DNA from: Hyphomonadaceae bacterium
GTDB taxonomy: Bacteria > Pseudomonadota > Alphaproteobacteria > Caulobacterales > Aquidulcibacteraceae
Length of the DNA: 64,000 nucleotides
Direction of reading: 5' to 3'
Assembly: GCA_009773395.1 (NCBI GenBank)
Contig: WRPI01000002.1
Location: forward strand, 482,413-546,412
The translations under genes and the position numbers were made by a program. This document shows positions 58,092 to 64,000 of this stretch, piece by piece. Each line of letters opens with the position of its first letter. Within the stretch, counting starts at the first letter, position 1. The notes under the pieces are model-generated. The model did not search any database. It saw only the letters and a list, made by a program, of their open reading frames with translations, and had not been told where the DNA came from.

Positions 58092-58974
58092 GTTAAGGCA
58101 TAAAATTGCTGCTGGCTTTTTGGCATTCGGATTTGCTGCTTGCCAGACCGCGCCTAATGTGCGCGCCATTGCACCGCTAGAGCCAGGTGCAAGATATGTC
58201 GCAATGGGTTCGTCTTTCGCGGCAGGCCCTGGGGTTGGCGAAAAAAGCCCAAATGCCCATCCCAATTGCGGGCAATCAACAAGCAATTATCCAAAACTAT
58301 TAGCGCGAAACTTAAAATTAGAGCTTGTTGATGTTACTTGTGGCGGCGCAATGACGGCTAATATTTTAACGATTTCCCAGCACAATGGGCTATTGCCGCA
58401 AATTGAGAGTATCACCCCAGAGACACGACTGGTTACCGTCACAATTGGCGGAAATGATTTGTTGTTGGCGCGCGATTTGGGAATAGCTTCTTGCAACAAT
58501 ATTATCGCGGCTAAAAGTTTGAACAGTCCAAATTGTGGCACTCACGCAAATCCACTGGCTGATGAAGCATTCCAAATTCTGGCTGGCAATTTAGATAAAA
58601 TCGCCAGAGAAGCCAAAGCGCGCGCACCAAATGCCAGGATTGTCTTCCTCGATTATCAGGCGATTTTGCCTGAAAATGGCAATTGCGAGGCGGTTTATTT
58701 AAGCGACAATGAACTAGAGGTTTTGCGTACGCGCCAGTTCCGCTATGCCGAAATTGTAAAGCGCACCGCAATTTCCAATAATATAGAGTTTTTCTCGGCG
58801 TATGAAGCCACCAAATCCCATGATGCCTGTGCCGCTATGCCGTTTATGGCTGGAGCAATGTCAATTGATGGCGCGAGTTGGGAAGTTCCCAATTTTCATA
58901 CTACTCAAGAAGGCATGACTGCGATTGCGAATGGGCTTGAGAATTATTTAAGGCAAGGCACAAATGCAAATTAA
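58081..58974 (+). CDS. SGNH/GDSL-family esterase lipoprotein
   Basis: The mature protein should be membrane-anchored: the signal ends in FGFAAC/Q. SGNH blocks are visible: block [16 protein letters not shown] (the serine; the family often has GDS), [11 protein letters not shown] (Gly), [12 protein letters not shown] (Asn) and [14 protein letters not shown] (His). Several cysteines suggest disulfides, as in secreted lipases of this group. GTG 58081 with GGAG eight bases upstream is the likely start. It overlaps rsmB by 11 bases and guaA by 11, an odd place for a lipase. Confidence 0.87.
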   Translation: MEVRLRHKIAAGFLAFGFAACQTAPNVRAIAPLEPGARYVAMGSSFAAGPGVGEKSPNAHPNCGQSTSNYPKLLARNLKLELVDVTCGGAMTANILTISQHNGLLPQIESITPETRLVTVTIGGNDLLLARDLGIASCNNIIAAKSLNSPNCGTHANPLADEAFQILAGNLDKIAREAKARAPNARIVFLDYQAILPENGNCEAVYLSDNELEVLRTRQFRYAEIVKRTAISNNIEFFSAYEATKSHDACAAMPFMAGAMSIDGASWEVPNFHTTQEGMTAIANGLENYLRQGTNAN

Positions 58975-60535
58975 CCCGGCACCAAACAAACACGAAATAG
59001 TATTGATTATTGATTTTGGCTCCCAAGTTACCCAGCTTATCGCGCGCCGCGTTCGAGAAGCTGGGGTATATTGTGAAGTCCATCCCTATAATCGCGCCGA
59101 TGAGTTTCTAAAACTCAATAATCCAAAAGCGATTATTTTCTCGGGCGGGCCAGATAGTGTTATGCGCGAAAATTCACCGCGCGCGCCGCAATCTGCGTTT
59201 GACGCGAATGTGCCAATTCTTGGCATTTGTTATGGCCAACAAACTTTGGTGACGCAATTAGGCGGAGTGGTTGAAGGCGGTCATGCCGCCGAATTTGGCC
59301 GCGCCGATTTGGAAATCCTAAAACCCAGCCCGCTTTATGATGGCATCTGGGAAATAGGCGGCAAATATACAGTTTGGATGAGCCATGGTGACCGCGTAAC
59401 CCAATTGCCGGATGGTTTTGAAGTATTGGCACACAGCCCCAATGCACCATTTGCGATTGCCGCCAATGAAGCAAAAAAGCAATACACTTTCATGTTCCAT
59501 CCCGAAGTGGTTCACACGCCCGATGGTGCGGCACTAATCAAAAATTTCCTTACCAAAATCGCGGGTTGCCATAATGATTGGACCATGGCGGCATTCAAAG
59601 ACGAAGCAATCGCAAAAATTCGCGCACAAGTTGGCAATGAAAAAGTAATTTGCGGGCTTTCGGGCGGCGTTGATAGTTCGGTCGCGGCGGTTTTAATCCA
59701 TGAAGCCATTGGCGATAATTTAACCTGCGTTTTTGTGGATCATGGCCTGATGCGGGCCGGGGAAGCAGAACAAGTGGTTGATTTATTTCGCAATCATTAC
59801 AATATCCCACTTATCCATGCCGATGAAAGTGAGCGCTTTTTGGGCGCATTGGCGGGCGTTACCGACCCCGAAATCAAACGCAAAACCATTGGCAAGCTCT
59901 TTATCGATGTGTTTGAAGATAAAGCAAAATCCATTGGCGGTGCGAAATTCTTGGCGCAGGGCACGCTTTATCCTGATGTAATTGAAAGCGTTTCATTTGA
60001 TGGTGGGCCAAGCGTAACCATTAAATCCCACCACAATGTTGGCGGCTTGCCAGAGCGCATGAACATGAAATTGCTTGAGCCTTTGCGCGATTTATTCAAA
60101 GATGAAGTGCGGGCATTGGGCGAAGAATTGGGGCTTAATCACCAATTTGTGTCGCGCCACCCATTCCCGGGCCCGGGGCTGGCGATAAGGATTCCGGGCG
60201 AAGTCACTGCCGAGAAATGCGACATTTTGCGCAAAGCGGATGTGATTTATCTTGAAGAAATCCGTAATGCGGGGCTTTACGACAAAATCTGGCAGGCTTT
60301 CACCGTGTTATTGCCAGTGCGCAGTGTCGGGGTGATGGGCGATGGCCGAACGTATGATTATGTTTGCGCTCTGCGTGCCGTAAATTCCACCGATGGCATG
60401 ACCGCCGATTTTTACCCGTTTGATATGGCGTTTTTGGCAAAAGTCTCAACCCGCATTGTCAATGAAGTTAAAGGTATTAACCGAGTCACTTATGATATTA
60501 CAAGCAAGCCACCGGGGACTATTGAGTGGGAGTAA
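58964..60535 (+). CDS. guaA: GMP synthase (glutamine-hydrolysing)
   Basis: GuaA aminates XMP to GMP. The 523-residue protein has the class I amidotransferase half with [10 protein letters not shown] (nucleophile Cys), MSHGDRV and the catalytic histidine and glutamate in MFHPEVVHT. The ATP-pyrophosphatase half has the P-loop [14 protein letters not shown], and the dimerisation domain ends [16 protein letters not shown]. All key residues are present. Start ATG 58964 overlaps the lipoprotein gene. Grouped with guaB, it completes the GMP branch. Confidence 0.97.
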   Translation: MQINPAPNKHEIVLIIDFGSQVTQLIARRVREAGVYCEVHPYNRADEFLKLNNPKAIIFSGGPDSVMRENSPRAPQSAFDANVPILGICYGQQTLVTQLGGVVEGGHAAEFGRADLEILKPSPLYDGIWEIGGKYTVWMSHGDRVTQLPDGFEVLAHSPNAPFAIAANEAKKQYTFMFHPEVVHTPDGAALIKNFLTKIAGCHNDWTMAAFKDEAIAKIRAQVGNEKVICGLSGGVDSSVAAVLIHEAIGDNLTCVFVDHGLMRAGEAEQVVDLFRNHYNIPLIHADESERFLGALAGVTDPEIKRKTIGKLFIDVFEDKAKSIGGAKFLAQGTLYPDVIESVSFDGGPSVTIKSHHNVGGLPERMNMKLLEPLRDLFKDEVRALGEELGLNHQFVSRHPFPGPGLAIRIPGEVTAEKCDILRKADVIYLEEIRNAGLYDKIWQAFTVLLPVRSVGVMGDGRTYDYVCALRAVNSTDGMTADFYPFDMAFLAKVSTRIVNEVKGINRVTYDITSKPPGTIEWE

Positions 60536-60540
60536 ACCCT

Positions 60541-60627
60541 CAAATTGCCGCCCTCACTTCGTTCGCTTAGCAATTTGGCTTGAAGCGGAAAAGAAATGGG
60601 AAAAAGCGTCGTTTTTCCCATTTCTTT
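60541..60627 (+). repeat. Bipartite hairpin element, copy 2 (GCGTCG loop)
   Basis: Hairpin 1 is CAAATTGC (60541-60548) / GCAATTTG (60570-60577). Twelve bases later, hairpin 2 is a perfect 16-bp stem AAAGAAATGGGAAAAA (60590-60605) / TTTTTCCCATTTCTTT (60612-60627) around GCGTCG (60606-60611). Order, orientation and GCGTCG loop match copy 1 at 47563-47653 although the stems differ in sequence. It begins five bases after the guaA stop. Confidence 0.78.
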
Positions 60628-60653
60628 GCATTTTGATATTTTGGAGGAACTTT

Positions 60654-60860
60654 ATGACACAATACACCTGCACGAAATGTAACAAGACCGATTTTGAAAC
60701 CAGTAAGGTATCAATGACTGGTGGTTTTTGGTCGCGGTTTTTTGATATTTCGCACCAGCGTTATACCGCAGTTTCTTGCAAAAGCTGTGGCCACACTGAA
60801 TTTTACAAAGGCAATTCAACTTTGCTTTCAAATATTTTGGATTTCATTGGCCACGGTTAA
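60654..60860 (+). CDS. Small zinc-ribbon protein
   Basis: The 68-residue protein has two CxxC pairs (YTCTKCNKTDFE and VSCKSCGHTEFYKG) forming a zinc ribbon. The middle is aromatic (GGFWSRFFDISHQRY) and the C-terminus hydrophobic. It matches the predicted nucleic-acid-binding Zn-ribbon group (COG3478-like); function is unknown. A strong ribosome site (GGAGGA) precedes ATG 60654. It follows the copy 2 hairpin element. Confidence 0.82.
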   Translation: MTQYTCTKCNKTDFETSKVSMTGGFWSRFFDISHQRYTAVSCKSCGHTEFYKGNSTLLSNILDFIGHG

Positions 60861-60872
60861 TGCGCCAAAAGC

Positions 60873-60902
60873 AAAAATAATGGCGCATTCCCTGCGCCAT
60901 TA
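60873..60902 (-). terminator. Intrinsic terminator of the 60.9-kb membrane-protein gene
   Basis: TAATGGCGC (60878-60886) pairs with GCGCCATTA (60894-60902). On the minus strand the stem is followed by TTTTTGC. It also lies 17 bases after the zinc-ribbon stop on the plus strand, so it may act in both directions. Confidence 0.75.
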
Positions 60903-60928
60903 GATTCTTAGATTGAAAATAAAACCGA

Positions 60929-61255
60929 CTATTTGGTCCAATCAGCTTTAATGCGTTGCAATAGGCCGCGGCCAATTACCAGCAGCGATGCGCCCATGAA
61001 TGCGGTTCCCAAATTCACGAAAATGCCCGCTAAATACATGCCAACGCCTGGAATTTGGTCCAGTGATGCTGCGCCGAGTGACAATATTCCAGTTGCCAAC
61101 AAAAGCCGCACATTATTTTCTTCAGGATCGCCCAAAACTGCGACTGCGCCTAAAATCATCAACAATGGAGTTGCCATCGGGACAACCACCCCAACGCCAA
61201 CCAAAACTGCCAAAAGAACCGCTACTGCGCGGGCTCCCGCAAATAATTTACCCAT
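60929..61255 (-). CDS. Small membrane protein of unknown function
   Basis: I do not recognise the family. The 108-residue protein has three hydrophobic segments (about 10-45, 58-80 and 82-97) separated by short loops with GDPEENNVR and DQIPGVG, and a basic C-terminus (RGLLQRIKADWTK). ATG 61255 is supported by GGGAGAG upstream; an earlier in-frame ATG at 61285 has no ribosome site. It diverges from the TIR gene. Confidence 0.75.
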   Translation of the reverse strand: MGKLFAGARAVAVLLAVLVGVGVVVPMATPLLMILGAVAVLGDPEENNVRLLLATGILSLGAASLDQIPGVGMYLAGIFVNLGTAFMGASLLVIGRGLLQRIKADWTK

Positions 61256-61500
61256 CTTTTCTCTCCCTAATATTGTTATTTGCATCTAGTGCATGCAAAG
61301 TTTGTTTCAAAAATCGGAGTTTGTCAAACAAAATCGTTAATTTTTGGAAAGGTTGGCTCAATTCTTTCTTGTAGGTAACAAGCACTTTTGAAGCAGTTTC
61401 AAAACAAAGTGGCAAAACCACCTTGTATTAGCCCAAAGTTTGGTTAAAACTAAGAGCATAAATTTGATGAGTTTGAGACTTAGTATCAGTTGGGCAAATC

Positions 61501-62526
61501 GTGCAAAAAGAAGTCTTTATTAGTTTTGCCTCAAAGGACCAAGCGGTCGCTAATGCGACCTGCAAAGCGATTGAAGATCGCGGCTATAGCTGCTGGATTT
61601 CAAGCCGTGACGTAAGGCCGGGGCGCGATTATGCCGAGGAAATAACCGACGCGATTGAAGATTGCAAACTCATGGTGTTTGTGTTTTCGCAAAATTCAAA
61701 TAATTCGGACGAGGTGAAACGCGAAATTACTCTCGCGAGCCAAAACTTAAAAATAGTAATTCCACTGCTGACCGAAGACATTAAAATGAGCCCGTCATTT
61801 CGTTATCATTTGGCGACCAGGAATTGGATTGATTGCTCACAAGGCTGGGAAGCATCGCTTGAAATCCTTTTTAGCCAGTTGGAACAAATAATCAGCGAAG
61901 AAAAGAAAAAATCGACTGTCGCTAACAAAGCTTCGCGCGGTTATCTTGCCGATGCCATAAATGATTCCACCAAAATCCCGCTTAAAGGTGCGGGATCAAA
62001 AGCTAAATTGAAGAACTCGCGCGTGCGCGAAGTGAATGCTGGCCATGAGCTCGCCGAAACCAATGTTACTGCCGAAATATTAGCGCCGACAATTGGAGAA
62101 CCCGCCAAAGTAGCTGACACCCAAACTAAATTAGAAATTCCAAAATTTGTTCCAATAGCTGGTGCTCTTGCTGCCGGGCTATTGGTGGTTTTCTTACTTA
62201 TTGGTGCTTTTGGCAAGAACGGCAAAGCCTCGTCGGGCGAAAACGGTGTGCCGGGCGCCAAGGATTATGCGAAAACGCTTGTCGGCAATTGGGTCGAAGC
62301 AAGCAGTGGCCAATGCGGTCGTGATAATGCCCAGATTAGCTTAAAGTCCGACAAATTATCTTGGAAAACTGAAACCGAAATAGCAAGTGAATTTTCGCTT
62401 TTGTCAGTAGAAAATGGCTGGCTAAGATTATCCGATGATGTGCAAATACAAAAAGATGGCGAAAAACTGCGCTATAAGTTCGGCGGCGCAAATGGCGGCG
62501 TTTTGGAGTATAAATCGTGCCCATAG
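61501..62526 (+). CDS. Transmembrane TIR-domain protein with exported C-terminal domain
   Basis: Residues 1-135 form a TIR domain: EVFISFASKDQAVANATCKA, GYSCWISSRDVRPGRDYAE, LMVFVFSQNSNNSDEVKREI. Glu75 in VKREI aligns with the catalytic glutamate of NAD-cleaving TIRs. A charged linker leads to one membrane span (216-237, VPIAGALAAGLLVVFLLIGA). A C-terminal beta-rich domain of about 90 residues (GNWVEASSGQCGRDN to EYKSCP) has two cysteines (272, 340) placed to form a disulfide outside the cytoplasm. The start is GTG 61501. This is a receptor-like layout; function is unknown. The Sel1 gene follows on the same strand with at most a short gap. Confidence 0.87.
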   Translation: MQKEVFISFASKDQAVANATCKAIEDRGYSCWISSRDVRPGRDYAEEITDAIEDCKLMVFVFSQNSNNSDEVKREITLASQNLKIVIPLLTEDIKMSPSFRYHLATRNWIDCSQGWEASLEILFSQLEQIISEEKKKSTVANKASRGYLADAINDSTKIPLKGAGSKAKLKNSRVREVNAGHELAETNVTAEILAPTIGEPAKVADTQTKLEIPKFVPIAGALAAGLLVVFLLIGAFGKNGKASSGENGVPGAKDYAKTLVGNWVEASSGQCGRDNAQISLKSDKLSWKTETEIASEFSLLSVENGWLRLSDDVQIQKDGEKLRYKFGGANGGVLEYKSCP

Positions 62527-62540
62527 AGATTGGACACAAG

Positions 62541-63908
62541 ATGCGTAAGCTGCTTGGCCTCGCAATAATGCTGACTTGCTTATCGGCGATTTTCTATGCC
62601 TCCAATACTTCGGCCCAAGCTGGCCTGCCACCTGGTGCTTGCAATGGTTTCACTGCTTCAGCCCAAGCTGCGAATGGCGCAAATGACGTCGCTCGCGCCC
62701 AAGCTTTGAAGCGCAACACGATACTTTACCAAAATTGCACTCGTGCCAAACAATTGATTGACAGCACGAGGCCGCCGCCCCCGAGCCGCGAAGAATTGGC
62801 TTGGGCGAGTGCAAATAGTTGTGAAGCAGTAACAACATTCATCAGTAATTTCCCGCGTAGTCGCCATGCAACTGAAGCCGCAGCTCGTAAAACCCGAATA
62901 TGCACCCCGCCGCCAAATTGCACTGAATATGAGCGCCAAGCGCGAGCAGCGGCAGCGCGGCATAATGCTGCGGCGCTTAATGCCTTGCGTGCGCAAACTC
63001 GAAATTATCAAGCCTGCACCGCCGCAAGAAACGCAATCACTGCGGGGCTTGCCGCAAGCGCCAACAAAGCCAAGCAAAAAGAAGCACCGCCGCCGCAAAT
63101 CCCTCCTCCAGAGCCGATACAAATGCCTGCGCCCGAACCCGTGGACGATACAGCCCAAACAACGCCAGAACCGCCAGTTGCGGTTGAAACTGTGGCGGTC
63201 GTTGCCGAACCGCCAACTGTTGTGATTGAACCCACCACTCCAAGCATTGAACCACCGCCAGTGTTTGAAATTCCCGCGCCAACCCCACCAATTGCGCCAA
63301 TTTGGCTTTTTAGACCAATCGGAACTACCAGTGACGGCGGAACGCTTTATTATGCCAATGATTTCGAGAAAGCTGCGCCGATTTTGCAAGCCGAGTGCGG
63401 CCAACAAAATTGGGGGTCATGCGCCTTGCTCGCGGCAATTTATGGCGATGGTCTTGGTGTTGCCGTTGACTTCGACCGCGCATTTAGTTTGTCACGAATG
63501 TCTTGCGATAATGAGATAATGCTTGGTTGCGTATTTTTAGGGCAAAGATATTTGCAAAGTGGCGGAACTGACGAAAACAATGCGCGCGCGGCAGAATTAT
63601 TCAAGCGGGGCTGTGACGCAGGCGAGCCTGACGGCTGCAACGCTCTCGCTGAGGCCCACAGAACTGGAACTGGTGTTGAGCGCAATTCCGAAATGGCGAA
63701 CACTTTATATGCGCGCGCGGCGCAAGGCTTTCGTGTCTATTGTAATGCCAATCGAACATCCTATTGCGGACTTTTGGGGGTTTTATATTTGCAGGGCTTC
63801 GGGGTCGAAAAGGACGAAACTTTGGCGCGCGCCCTGTTTAGGCAGGGCTGCGATGGCAAAGACCAGCCTTCTTGTTTTATGCTAGGCACGCCGAGGCAAG
63901 GAAGCTAG
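62541..63908 (+). CDS. Exported cysteine-rich Sel1-repeat (Hcp-like) protein
   Basis: A signal peptide (MRKLLGLAIMLTCLSAIFYA, cleavage TSA/Q) is followed by an Ala- and Cys-rich helical region (about 25-180) and a Pro/Glu-rich linker (about 180-265). Then come Sel1-like repeats with five CX7C pairs: CGQQNWGSC, CDNEIMLGC, CDAGEPDGC, CNANRTSYC and CDGKDQPSC. That spacing is the disulfide-bonded repeat of Helicobacter cysteine-rich proteins, which act as peptidoglycan- or protein-binding scaffolds. ATG 62541 gives a good signal; an in-frame GTG at 62517 would overlap the TIR stop. It is probably the partner of the TIR protein. Confidence 0.88.
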   Translation: MRKLLGLAIMLTCLSAIFYASNTSAQAGLPPGACNGFTASAQAANGANDVARAQALKRNTILYQNCTRAKQLIDSTRPPPPSREELAWASANSCEAVTTFISNFPRSRHATEAAARKTRICTPPPNCTEYERQARAAAARHNAAALNALRAQTRNYQACTAARNAITAGLAASANKAKQKEAPPPQIPPPEPIQMPAPEPVDDTAQTTPEPPVAVETVAVVAEPPTVVIEPTTPSIEPPPVFEIPAPTPPIAPIWLFRPIGTTSDGGTLYYANDFEKAAPILQAECGQQNWGSCALLAAIYGDGLGVAVDFDRAFSLSRMSCDNEIMLGCVFLGQRYLQSGGTDENNARAAELFKRGCDAGEPDGCNALAEAHRTGTGVERNSEMANTLYARAAQGFRVYCNANRTSYCGLLGVLYLQGFGVEKDETLARALFRQGCDGKDQPSCFMLGTPRQGS

Positions 63909-64000
63909 GACTTTATCATCTGCGCAATCATCTCAACCAATTCTAGGTCAAATGATTGGATTTCCTCGGTTAATTCGTCGTATTCAACCAAAGCTGGGTG
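63905..64000 (-). CDS. C-terminus of a gene entering from the right edge
   Basis: An open frame of 31 codons runs leftwards from the window edge to TAG at 63905-63907, ending EIQSFDLELVEMIAQMIKS. Acidic and helical composition is coding-like, and the stop falls exactly at the 3' end of the convergent Sel1 gene. The fragment is too short to identify. Confidence 0.5.
   Translation of the reverse strand, partial: HPALVEYDELTEEIQSFDLELVEMIAQMIKS

Overview
This window looks like chromosomal DNA of an alphaproteobacterium. The main reasons are the gene order RNase E / N-acetylmuramoyl-L-alanine amidase / PBP1A / RF2 at the left end, an alphaproteobacterial SOS box (GAAC-N7-GAAC) between uvrA and ssb, a GyrA with an acidic C-terminal insertion, and TonB-receptor, OmpA and DUF805 content. 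Codon use is moderately A+T-leaning. A Caulobacterales/Hyphomonadaceae-like lineage is plausible, but I cannot prove the family from sequence alone. Almost everything is housekeeping. There is no prophage, integrase, IS transposase or CRISPR array.

Layout. 1-7.2 kb: rne (cut by the edge) diverges from amiC-mrcA-prfB (RNA decay, cell wall, translation). 7.2-15.3 kb: bactofilin, tyrS-bcp, anmK, an exported methyltransferase, an orphan terminase-small-subunit-like gene, a VOC protein, a hotdog thioesterase, a YafK-like L,D-transpeptidase and an alpha/beta hydrolase. 15.4-23 kb: a tightly overlapping nine-gene SUF iron-sulfur operon (iscR, an IscS-like desulfurase, sufB, an unknown tail-anchored protein, sufC, sufD, sufS, sufT, sufA). 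23-31 kb: ada, a lytic transglycosylase-like lipoprotein, a RutE-like nitroreductase, a phosphotransferase preceded by a candidate structured RNA, glnA-glnB, and a CoA-transferase cluster with two different A subunits. 31-40.5 kb: three small membrane proteins, uvrA/ssb, a ParDE module and gyrA. 40.7-47.5 kb: a flavin monooxygenase, coaD with two cyclophilins, a VOC protein, queA-tgt, a lipoprotein and tRNA-Lys. 48-55 kb: a polyproline-linker OmpA, phhA, hspQ, rlmE, and a TonB receptor with a PhoD phosphatase. 55-60.5 kb: guaB-rsmB-lipoprotein-guaA, an overlapping operon. 60.6-64 kb: small proteins, then a membrane-spanning TIR protein followed by a cysteine-rich Sel1-repeat protein.

The most interesting parts are: (1) the TIR receptor-like protein (cytosolic TIR, one membrane span, exported C-terminal domain) paired with an exported CX7C Sel1 protein; (2) an unknown cysteine-free tail-anchored protein inside the SUF operon; (3) a promoter-structured RNA-terminator unit between glnA and the phosphotransferase; (4) several families of palindromic intergenic elements whose stems differ in sequence while complementarity is kept, including two bipartite hairpins that share a GCGTCG loop; and (5) a Tgt protein missing two of its usual zinc cysteines.
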